Shown here one piece after another: positions 5,352 to 11,364 of a DNA stretch of 12,676 bases. Below the pieces are notes generated by a model. The model worked only from the letters and a program-made list of their open reading frames with translations. It searched no databases and was not told the origin of the DNA. A program made the position numbers and the translations under genes. Location: NCBI GenBank assembly GCA_041666965.1, contig JBAYFX010000026.1:1-12676 (forward strand). The letters run 5' to 3'. How positions within the stretch are numbered: the stretch's first letter is position 1; every line of letters begins with the position of its first letter. Origin of the DNA: JBAYFX01 sp041666965 (GTDB taxonomy: Bacteria > Patescibacteriota > Microgenomatia > UBA12405).

Positions 5352-7982
5352 ATGAAATATGTCTACTTTTTTTCCAAAGTCCAAACTGAGGGTGACGCCA
5401 CCCAAAAATTCTTACTTGGTGGCAAAGGTGCCAATCTTGCCGAAATGTCCAACCTCGGTTTGCCTGTCCCTCCCGGTTTTACCTTAACTACCGAAGTTTG
5501 CCGTTCCTATTATGAAAACAACCTCACTCTTCCCGAGTCTTTAAAGGGTGAGGTAACCAGCGCCATCAGTCAACTTGAAACCATCACCGGCAAAAAATTT
5601 GGTGACCCTCAAAATCCACTTTTGGTCTCTGTTCGCTCCGGCGCCGCAGCTTCCATGCCCGGCATGATGGACACTATTTTAAATTTAGGCTTAAACCCCG
5701 AGGTGGTTGATGGTTTGGTCAAGTCGACCGATAATCCCCGTTTTGCTGCCGATTCTTACCGCCGTTTTATTCAAATGTATAGCAATGTAGTTGAAGGTAT
5801 TGATCATGAAATGTTTGAGCACCGTCTTTCTGAGGTCAAATCCCGCCATGGTCTTCACGCTGATACTGAGTTGGATGCCAGTCACTGGCAGGAAGTCATT
5901 AAAAGTTATTTAGAACTTTTCAAAATTGAAAAGAACCGTGAGTTTCCCACCAATCCTACCGATCAACTCTGGGGAGCCATCACCGCCGTTTTTAAATCTT
6001 GGAACAATCAGCGGGCCATCACCTACCGTCTTTTAAACAAAATTGATGAAACTAAAATTTTTGGCACCGCCGTCAATGTCCAATCCATGGTCTTTGGCAA
6101 TTTAGGTACCGATTCCGGAACGGGCGTGGCTTTTACCCGTAATCCCAGTACCGGTGAGTCAGCCCCTTACGGTGAATACTTAATGAATGCCCAGGGCGAA
6201 GACGTTGTTGCTGGTATCCGTACCCCCAAGCCCCTCGTTTCTTTAAAAGAAGATAACGAAACAATCTATCTTGAATTGCTTTCAATTTTCCAAAAATTGG
6301 AGAATCATTATCGGGACATGCAAGACGTTGAGTTCACCATCGAAAATGGTGTCCTCTACATTCTCCAAACCCGTTCAGGCAAGCGCACTGCTCCGGCTAT
6401 GGTCAAAATCGCCATCGACTTAGTCTCAGAAGGCAAAATTACTAAGTCCGAGGCTATTGCCCGGCTAGACGCCGGTAAACTCGATGGTTTGCTTCACCCC
6501 ACTCTCGACCCTAAAGCTAAGTCTGGTTTTACACTATTAGCCCGTGGGCTTCCGGCTTCTCCTGGCGCTGCTACCGGTTCCATTGTCTTTACCCCCGAGG
6601 CGGCTGTTGAAGCCGTGGAAACTGGTAAAAAAGTAATCCTCGTCCGTCAGGAAACCAGTCCTGAGGATATTGCCGGTATGAATGCCGCTCAAGGCATCCT
6701 GACAGCGCGTGGTGGCATGACCTCACACGCTGCCGTTGTGGCCCGCGGCATGGGTAAAAGCTGTGTCTCGGGTGCGGAAGGCATTATTGTTTCCGCCACT
6801 GCTAAAGTCTTAAAAGTTAACGATGTCATTTACCAGGAAGGGGAGGTAATAACGCTGGACGGGTCCACCGGAGAAGTATTTTTGGGAGAAATTCCTACAC
6901 TGCCTGCGTCTCTTGGAGGCGATTTTGGCACTATTCTAACCTGGGCCAAAGAAATAAAAACTCTCGGGGTTCGGGCTAATGCCGATACTCCCCGCGACGC
7001 CCAAACCGCCCGCGATTTTGGTGCCCAGGGCATTGGTCTGTGCCGTACCGAGCACATGTTTTTTGAAGCCGACCGGATTTTTGCTGTCCGACAAATGATT
7101 CTGTCAGACACGCTTGAGGGCAGGCAAGCGGCCCTCGATAAAATTTTCCCCATGCAGAAAAACGACTTTAAGCAGTTGTTTGAAATCATGGCTGGGTTAC
7201 CGGTCAAAATTCGCCTACTCGATCCGCCTCTCCATGAGTTTTTGCCAACTGCCGCCGCAGACATTGAAGCTCTCGCTGTAGAGCTCCAGGTTACTCCGGA
7301 AAAGTTAACCGAGAAAGTTGCCTCACTTCACGAATTTAACCCCATGATGGGCCACCGTGGTTGCCGCCTCGGAATTACTTTCCCCGAAATTTATCAAATG
7401 CAAGTTCGGGCCATAGCCAGTGCCGCTTGTGAAGTCATTAAATCAGGCAGTACCATTACTCCAGAAATCATGATTCCGCTTGTTGGCCATGTGGCTGAAC
7501 TGATTTGGTTAAAAGAGCGCTTGGTTCCGGTAATTGAGGCTACTATCAAGGAATTTGGAGTTACCATGAATTACGAAATTGGTACTATGATTGAAATCCC
7601 CCGCGCGGCAGTTACCGCCGACGCAATTGCCTCAGAGGCTGACTTTTTCTCTTTTGGCACCAATGACTTAACTCAAATGACTTTTGGATTTTCTCGCGAT
7701 GACGCTGGTAAGTTTCTTAAAGATTATGTAGCCGAAAAGATTCTCCCCATCGATCCTTTTCAGAGTTTGGATATTAATGGTGTTGGTGCCCTAATGAAGT
7801 TGTCAGTTGAATTAGGCCGTAAAGCCAAACCCGAGCTTCATGTGGGCATTTGTGGCGAGCAAGGAGGGGATCCAGATACTATAAAGTATTGTCACGACAT
7901 TGGTCTAAATTATGTATCGTGTTCTCCTTTTAGAGTCCCAATAGCCATTGTGGCCGCCGCCCAGGCATCTTTGGTAAAATAG
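5352..7982 (+). CDS. ppdK: Pyruvate, phosphate dikinase
   Basis: PPDK interconverts pyruvate + ATP + Pi and PEP + AMP + PPi; in organisms with reduced metabolism it often serves in glycolysis or gluconeogenesis. The 876 residues match the usual length of about 875. Domains in order: ATP-grasp nucleotide-binding domain from GGKGANLAEM (23-32) through VRSGAAASMPGMMDT and SGTGVAFTRNPSTGE; the swivelling phosphohistidine domain with GGMTSHAAVVARG, catalytic His459 and the Thr457 that regulatory proteins phosphorylate in some PPDKs; and the PEP/pyruvate TIM barrel with GLCRTEHMFF, GHRGCRLG, GTNDLTQMTFGFSRDD and GICGEQGGDP, holding catalytic Cys834. All key residues are present. The start MKYVYFF fits the family. 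The stop codon (7980-7982) overlaps a possible -10 box for the tRNA-Cys that begins 6 bases later. tRNA-Cys and the MazG gene lie in the same direction downstream. Confidence 0.97.
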   Translation: MKYVYFFSKVQTEGDATQKFLLGGKGANLAEMSNLGLPVPPGFTLTTEVCRSYYENNLTLPESLKGEVTSAISQLETITGKKFGDPQNPLLVSVRSGAAASMPGMMDTILNLGLNPEVVDGLVKSTDNPRFAADSYRRFIQMYSNVVEGIDHEMFEHRLSEVKSRHGLHADTELDASHWQEVIKSYLELFKIEKNREFPTNPTDQLWGAITAVFKSWNNQRAITYRLLNKIDETKIFGTAVNVQSMVFGNLGTDSGTGVAFTRNPSTGESAPYGEYLMNAQGEDVVAGIRTPKPLVSLKEDNETIYLELLSIFQKLENHYRDMQDVEFTIENGVLYILQTRSGKRTAPAMVKIAIDLVSEGKITKSEAIARLDAGKLDGLLHPTLDPKAKSGFTLLARGLPASPGAATGSIVFTPEAAVEAVETGKKVILVRQETSPEDIAGMNAAQGILTARGGMTSHAAVVARGMGKSCVSGAEGIIVSATAKVLKVNDVIYQEGEVITLDGSTGEVFLGEIPTLPASLGGDFGTILTWAKEIKTLGVRANADTPRDAQTARDFGAQGIGLCRTEHMFFEADRIFAVRQMILSDTLEGRQAALDKIFPMQKNDFKQLFEIMAGLPVKIRLLDPPLHEFLPTAAADIEALAVELQVTPEKLTEKVASLHEFNPMMGHRGCRLGITFPEIYQMQVRAIASAACEVIKSGSTITPEIMIPLVGHVAELIWLKERLVPVIEATIKEFGVTMNYEIGTMIEIPRAAVTADAIASEADFFSFGTNDLTQMTFGFSRDDAGKFLKDYVAEKILPIDPFQSLDINGVGALMKLSVELGRKAKPELHVGICGEQGGDPDTIKYCHDIGLNYVSCSPFRVPIAIVAAAQASLVK
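7975..7980 (+). promoter_or_regulatory. Possible -10 box (TAAAAT) for tRNA-Cys
   Basis: TAAAAT overlaps the PPDK stop codon and is 7 nt from G7988, the first base of mature tRNA-Cys. With normal -10 spacing, transcription would start at or within a base of the mature 5' end. No good -35 is visible (TTGTGG at 7948-7953 is 21 bp away). Inferred. Confidence 0.4.
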
Positions 7983-7987
7983 GTCAC

Positions 7988-8058
7988 GTCCCGGTAGTAA
8001 AGCGGTTATACAGCGGTCTGCAAAACCGTATAGGCGGGTTCGACTCCCGCCCGGGACT
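7988..8058 (+). tRNA. tRNA-Cys (anticodon GCA)
   Basis: A complete 71-nt cloverleaf. The 7-bp acceptor stem is GTCCCGG (7988-7994) with CCGGGAC (8051-8057). The D-stem is GTA/TAC (7997-7999 with 8009-8011). The anticodon stem is GCGGT (8013-8017) with ACCGT (8025-8029; one G-U), with loop CTGCAAA and anticodon GCA at 8020-8022. The variable loop is ATAG, and the T-arm is GCGGG-TTCGACT-CCCGC. The discriminator base is T (8058), the known U73 identity element for CysRS. The 3' CCA is not encoded (genomic CAC follows), so a CCA-adding enzyme is needed. It lies 5 nt behind the PPDK stop. Confidence 0.96.
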
Positions 8059-8086
8059 CACTCTTCAATCATGTTAAAAATGGGGT

Positions 8087-8092
8087 TATAGT
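8087..8092 (+). promoter_or_regulatory. -10 box (TATAGT) for the MazG-like gene
   Basis: TATAGT, AAAGC (8093-8097), then ATG: the 5-nt leaderless spacing. A weak -35-like TTCAAT sits at 8064-8069 with 17-bp spacing. No Shine-Dalgarno precedes the ATG. The 39 nt between tRNA-Cys and the ATG contain no terminator-like hairpin. Confidence 0.6.
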
Positions 8093-8097
8093 AAAGC

Positions 8098-8406
8098 ATG
8101 GCTAAAACAATCCAAGAACTTCAGGAATTAATGGTAGCTCAACTAAAAAGGCGTGGTTTTTATCCCAAAGATGACAAAGAAGTTTTATTGCGGTTAGGCG
8201 AAGAAGTCGGTGAAGTTTTTGAAGCCATTCGCGAACAGCAAAGCATCAAAGACCTAAGTCATGAAATTGTCGATGTCTTTTGGAATCTACTTAGACTTTG
8301 TGAATTAAAAAATATTGATTTGGAAAAAGCGTTTTTGGAAAAACACCAAGAAAATGAGCAGCGTCCCTTAGTCAAAGAAGTTACCGACATTTCCGAAAAC
8401 GCCTAA
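8098..8406 (+). CDS. MazG-like nucleotide pyrophosphohydrolase
   Basis: A 102-residue single-domain, all-alpha NTP pyrophosphohydrolase of the MazG/iMazG type. Such enzymes cleave (d)NTPs to (d)NMP + PPi, often removing aberrant nucleotides. The two-helix metal motif is clear: GEEVGEV with E35, E36 and E39, then HEIVDV with E56 and D59, the family EExxE...ExxD pattern that binds Mg2+. The family works as dimers or tetramers. Length is normal for the stand-alone form and shorter than tandem-domain E. coli MazG. It has its own probable leaderless promoter and faces the convergent unknown gene, with 32 bp between stops. Substrate preference cannot be read from sequence. There is no adjacent mazEF, so it is not part of that operon context. 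Confidence 0.88.
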   Translation: MAKTIQELQELMVAQLKRRGFYPKDDKEVLLRLGEEVGEVFEAIREQQSIKDLSHEIVDVFWNLLRLCELKNIDLEKAFLEKHQENEQRPLVKEVTDISENA

Positions 8407-8425
8407 GTCAGGCTTAATTAAAACT

Positions 8426-8445
8426 ACTCACTCGCGACTCACTCG
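8426..8445. repeat. Short direct repeat ACTCACTCG x2
   Basis: ACTCACTCG occurs at 8426-8434 and 8437-8445, separated by CG and followed by ACTC. It covers the intergenic bases between the convergent MazG and unknown genes and the latter's stop codon. It is probably local slippage; no function is claimed. Confidence 0.4.
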
Positions 8446-9245
8446 ACTCTTTTACCTTCTCTGACAAACCTTTCTTTCCAGTTAGGTTTATCGACTTTAA
8501 ATCTAATATCAACTCTTAAAGATGTATCGTTCCAACCTGTGTACATAAACACGCTCACGCAATAATCACCGGTCTTGGGATTAGAGTCATAATACCCATA
8601 AGGTTGAGGAAACATCTCAATAACTTTTTTTGGTGTTAGATCGGTTTGAATATCAATTTGCAGCTCTGGATATTTGTACTTAAAATCTCCTACCAATTCG
8701 AAGTACGGTCCAGTCTCTCTTGCTTCTGGTACAACAAAATACCAGTTGTCATTAGTGGGATAGGTGATTACCTCAGAACTTTTGGCTAACTTATTGATTA
8801 ATCTATCAAATTCCCCAAATTCTATAATTTTGGGGTGAATGTTTATTCCGGCATGGTCAAGAGAAACAATGTGCCCCCTTAATCTTTGATAAAGTAAATC
8901 AAAATTCAGCTGGTAGTAGCTTGTGTTTGGCCATTTAACTTTTAAGTATTGACCAAATTTGTCTTCAAGTATATCTAATTCTGGTCCTGTGGATTTGATT
9001 TCTTTCTTATCGGTTTTTTTCAAATTAAAACCCACCTCCATTTTCCCCACCCAAAATTGGTCGCTGTCTTTTTCTTCGTCATCAAAGCTGACAGTTGGAT
9101 TTAGAACATCTTTCTGAGTTTCAAATACGATTGTTGGCTTGTCTGCTCTATTGTTAGGTTTTATTGCACAATCTACTAAGATTTTTTGCAAATACTCAAG
9201 TTTCTCTGTTGTTTCTGGAACAACTATTTTAATAACTTTAACCAT
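8439..9245 (-). CDS. Hypothetical protein, 268 aa, cytosolic, unknown function
   Basis: I do not recognise this protein. It is 268 residues, hydrophilic, without a signal peptide or membrane segment. It looks like alternating strands and helices: an N-terminal MVKVIKIVVPETTEKLEYLQKIL, an acidic lysine-rich middle (about 52-100), then LDHAGINIHP, NWYFVVPEARETGPYFELV and a C-terminal aromatic beta-rich part (PQPYGYYD, YCVSVFMYTGW, LRVDIRF). The two cysteines are too far apart to suggest a metal site. Evidence that it is real: a long ORF with normal amino-acid composition, and a TAAAAT box 5 nt before its ATG. The AGGA touching the ATG is too close to act as a Shine-Dalgarno. It is divergent from the phosphotransferase gene (30 bp apart) and convergent with the MazG-like gene. 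The stop is TGA. Confidence 0.7.
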   Translation of the reverse strand: MVKVIKIVVPETTEKLEYLQKILVDCAIKPNNRADKPTIVFETQKDVLNPTVSFDDEEKDSDQFWVGKMEVGFNLKKTDKKEIKSTGPELDILEDKFGQYLKVKWPNTSYYQLNFDLLYQRLRGHIVSLDHAGINIHPKIIEFGEFDRLINKLAKSSEVITYPTNDNWYFVVPEARETGPYFELVGDFKYKYPELQIDIQTDLTPKKVIEMFPQPYGYYDSNPKTGDYCVSVFMYTGWNDTSLRVDIRFKVDKPNWKERFVREGKRVE

Positions 9246-9275
9246 TCCTGATTTTACCCCTTGCTATAATTTTTT
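9246..9275. promoter_or_regulatory. 30-bp divergent promoter with two leaderless -10 boxes
   Basis: On the + strand, TATAAT (9265-9270; preceded by TGC, an extended -10), TTTTT, then ATG at 9276. On the - strand, TAAAAT (9251-9256), CAGGA, then ATG ending at 9245. Both boxes are exactly 5 nt from their start codons and 8 bp from each other, so both promoters are packed into the whole gap. Confidence 0.65.
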
Positions 9276-10286
9276 ATGTCTTCCGAAAAAGTAAGTTCGA
9301 AATCAGTCGCCCGCGAATCTGTTTTAAATCATTTAAACCAGTGTTATTCACTTAACTCACCTCAAGTCTTTGTGTTAATTGAAGGTGGTACCAGCTCAGC
9401 TGTTTGGAAATTTAAAAATGGGTCCAGTCAGTGGATGATAAAAGTTTTTGGCCTCGAGGAAGGTCCACTTGACAGGATCCGGGACGAAGCCAACCTTTTT
9501 CGTTATCTAAATGATCGTGGAATTCACACACCAGTCCTGCTCCCGGGTAAAGATAATTCTGATGTCAGCCTTCTTAATTATCACGGTATGGAATTTGCAG
9601 TTTTTGTTATGCGTTTTGAAAACCTTCGCATGGCCTCACCTTCAACTGTCACCCAGCAAGAACTTCAGGTAATTTCTCGTGATATTGCCCGTATGCATTT
9701 GGTCCTTGAAAGTTATCCGGGTCTTAAGGCTATGCCTGACGTTTCTCCCTGGGAAGAAAAGGAAACGGCGAATAGGGCAATTGACCTAGTCCTGAGTTCT
9801 TCTTCTGTCCGTCAATTTAACCCACCTCAACTAAAAGATTTTGACGAAGTTGATAACAAAATGCAGTCTTATCTTAACTCCCACGCTGAGCCTGCTCCGT
9901 TAACCCGCTCGCTAATTCACTCTGATTTGTCCCTGGAGCATGCTCAATTTTTACCAGACGACAATGTCTATTTTTTTGATTTTTCCGACCGCAAGTCCGG
10001 CACGGTAATCGAAGAAATTGCCACCTTTTTGGCCTGTCTTTATCAATGGGAGGATATTAGTTTTAACCGTTGGGAAGAGCTTAAATCTTGGGTTTTGGAG
10101 GGTTATCAATCAGTTTTTCCTCTTACCAAAGATGACCTCTTGGCTCTAAATAGGTTTATTATTATCCGATTGCTGGGTGCTAACAACTATTTAGCCCAAC
10201 TGGCCAAAGATGAAGAAAATGTTCACGTAGACAATTGGATCAGAAGGGGATATCAACTCGGTGATTACTTACTAAAAAATAATTAA
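9276..10286 (+). CDS. APH-fold phosphotransferase (aminoglycoside/choline/homoserine kinase-like)
   Basis: A 336-residue kinase-like protein of the APH superfamily, which phosphorylates small hydroxylated molecules with ATP; the substrate is not predictable here. Visible: a nucleotide-loop-like segment EGGTSSAVWKF (36-46), ATP-binding lysine K56 in MIKVFG, a helix-C glutamate near E71, the catalytic loop LIHSDLSLEHAQF with H215 and base D217, and the second metal aspartate D235 in FFDFSDR. Oddity: the asparagine normally 5 residues after the catalytic Asp (HxDxxxxN) is His222, a change at a Mg2+ ligand that could alter or weaken activity. The C-terminal half is helical, as usual. It has a strong leaderless-type promoter and is divergent from the unknown gene. 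Its TAA directly abuts the stop of the convergent methyltransferase gene, with no bases between. No resistance role should be assumed. Confidence 0.8.
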   Translation: MSSEKVSSKSVARESVLNHLNQCYSLNSPQVFVLIEGGTSSAVWKFKNGSSQWMIKVFGLEEGPLDRIRDEANLFRYLNDRGIHTPVLLPGKDNSDVSLLNYHGMEFAVFVMRFENLRMASPSTVTQQELQVISRDIARMHLVLESYPGLKAMPDVSPWEEKETANRAIDLVLSSSSVRQFNPPQLKDFDEVDNKMQSYLNSHAEPAPLTRSLIHSDLSLEHAQFLPDDNVYFFDFSDRKSGTVIEEIATFLACLYQWEDISFNRWEELKSWVLEGYQSVFPLTKDDLLALNRFIIIRLLGANNYLAQLAKDEENVHVDNWIRRGYQLGDYLLKNN

Positions 10287-10838
10287 TTAAACGTGTTTAT
10301 TCCCTCTTGTTTTTGTTGACACATGTCCTCGACCTCTCGGAGGCATGGAAACTAATCCGACATTTTTCGAACTGTCAAAATCAAACACCACCCGTTTATA
10401 AGTGATTTTATTTTCATCATAAAATTTGGAAATTTCCTCAAGTAGTGCCTCTCGCCCTAGCTTTTTTGTATTGTCCCAAAAGTTGCAGCAGGGGATTAAA
10501 ATTGTCGGTCTGGCTTTGGCTGATTCTGCTACCGGTCTTGTTGCCTGGTCTGGATGTAACCCAACAATTAAGTCATAGTAGCCAGCCATTTCCGCCAGGT
10601 ATTCTTCTTTCCTCCCGGGTACTCCTACTAGTGTCCATCCTCTGGGGTCCACCACTTCGGCTTCATAGTTGTATTTTTTCCTAAGATTTCGGGTGAGCAT
10701 TCCTTGGCCTCCGGCTACGTCGGCAATGTATTTAATTTTGTTACCAAAAGTTTTGTAAATATATTGGGCCACTACGTCAAACCTTTCCGGCGCTCCATGA
10801 AAGTTGTGGCCACCAGCTTTACCCCCAAGAGTGCTCAT
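10287..10838 (-). CDS. Rossmann-fold SAM-dependent methyltransferase-like protein
   Basis: A 183-residue class I methyltransferase-like protein. Motif I is IADVAGGQGML (38-48), the glycine-rich SAM loop after strand 1. AEVVDPRG (60-67) supplies the acidic residue D64 expected to hold the SAM ribose. DLIVGLHPDQAT (89-100) is the motif IV region, followed by ILIPCCNFWD (113-122). The pair GLHxD ... PCC recalls methyltransferases of the Methyltransf_32/TRM13-like type that act on RNA or protein; this is a resemblance from memory, not a demonstrated hit. The tail (165-183) is basic (RGRGHVSTKTRGNKHV), compatible with nucleic-acid contact. The ATG overlaps the kinase stop as ATGA, so the two are almost certainly co-translated. 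The stop abuts the stop of the convergent phosphotransferase gene. Target unknown. Confidence 0.6.
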   Translation of the reverse strand: MSTLGGKAGGHNFHGAPERFDVVAQYIYKTFGNKIKYIADVAGGQGMLTRNLRKKYNYEAEVVDPRGWTLVGVPGRKEEYLAEMAGYYDLIVGLHPDQATRPVAESAKARPTILIPCCNFWDNTKKLGREALLEEISKFYDENKITYKRVVFDFDSSKNVGLVSMPPRGRGHVSTKTRGNKHV

Positions 10839-11341
10839 AGATTTTCTTTAATCCATGTCTCCATGTCTTCATTACCCGTGTAAATAATCGGCTTTTCTCC
10901 CTCTTTCACCTCATCCCACAGTTTCCACGCCAGTTCCATCTCCTCATCATTAAGCTGCCCTCTTTCTTTAGTTATAGCGTTTTTAGCCCTTCTTCTTTTT
11001 AATTCTTCCTCGTCAACTTTTATATAGATTAATTTTGCTTCAACCCCCAAACTTTCGGCAATGTCTCGAGCCGTTTGCCTCTCCTTAAATGGCAGGTTAC
11101 CACAGTCAAAAATCACGTTCTTTCCTGCTTTCAGTTTTGTTTTTATTGTCTCGTATGCTTCCGAATATGCCTGGTTCCAGTCGTCTTGAGTCGGATGCCC
11201 CTCCCGCCACATATTTTCTCTCTCCATTATTGTGTCCACTGACGCCACCTCCCACCCAAATCTCTCAACTAACTTGCGCGTTAGTGTCGTTTTTCCCGAG
11301 TAGGGCAGACCTGTGGTGAAATAAAGCCGGTTATTAGGCAT
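10835..11341 (-). CDS. Small P-loop kinase (AAA_33 / polynucleotide kinase-zeta toxin-like fold)
   Basis: A 168-residue P-loop phosphotransferase. The Walker A motif GLPYSGKTT is at 11-19 (K17, T18). VDTIMERENMW follows, at the place where such kinases bind substrate. The second acidic strand is NVIFDCGN, followed by LPFKERQ. Near the C-terminus, ELKRRRAKNAI supplies LID-type arginines. This organisation is that of the AAA_33 group, which includes polynucleotide-kinase-like, gluconate-kinase-like and zeta-toxin-like enzymes; the substrate is open. I chose ATG 11341 because TACAAT (11347-11352) lies exactly 5 nt upstream; the GTG at 11356 would start inside the preceding gap and only add MVQSV. 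The gene overlaps the methyltransferase start by 4 nt and begins 23 nt behind the wHTH-Nudix gene, so read-through from it is possible. No antitoxin-like partner is visible. Confidence 0.78.
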   Translation of the reverse strand: MPNNRLYFTTGLPYSGKTTLTRKLVERFGWEVASVDTIMERENMWREGHPTQDDWNQAYSEAYETIKTKLKAGKNVIFDCGNLPFKERQTARDIAESLGVEAKLIYIKVDEEELKRRRAKNAITKERGQLNDEEMELAWKLWDEVKEGEKPIIYTGNEDMETWIKENL

Positions 11342-11346
11342 AACCG

Positions 11347-11352
11347 ATTGTA
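11347..11352 (-). promoter_or_regulatory. -10 box (TACAAT) for the kinase-methyltransferase pair
   Basis: On the - strand TACAAT is followed by CGGTT and ATG (11341). It sits in the 23-bp gap after the wHTH-Nudix gene and would give the pair its own leaderless transcript. It decides the start codon against GTG 11356, whose codons would span this box. Confidence 0.55.
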
Positions 11353-11364
11353 CCACTTTACCAA

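Noticed and set aside
5001..5405. 134-aa antisense frame spanning the end of the surface-protein gene and the start of PPDK
   Set aside because: It covers two real starts and stops on the other strand and has no promoter-like box or motif.
6830..7264. 144-aa antisense open frame inside ppdK
   Set aside because: PPDK motifs run uninterrupted through this region on the + strand; the shadow has Ser/Arg-rich complement-type composition.
8401..8416. GCCT-AAGTC-AGGC hairpin after the MazG-like gene as terminator
   Set aside because: It has only a 4-bp stem and is followed by TTAATT rather than a U-tract; too weak.
8426..8449. ACTC-rich repeats as the start of a CRISPR array
   Set aside because: Two 9-bp copies 2 bp apart, with no spacer-sized units.
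9276..10286. Antibiotic (aminoglycoside) resistance gene
   Set aside because: The APH fold is shared by choline, homoserine and many other kinases; the altered HxDxxxxN motif and the context give no resistance evidence.
10835..11341. Kinase as zeta-type toxin of a toxin-antitoxin pair
   Set aside because: The Walker A fold is shared by many kinases; no epsilon-like antitoxin is next to it, and its coupled partner is a methyltransferase.
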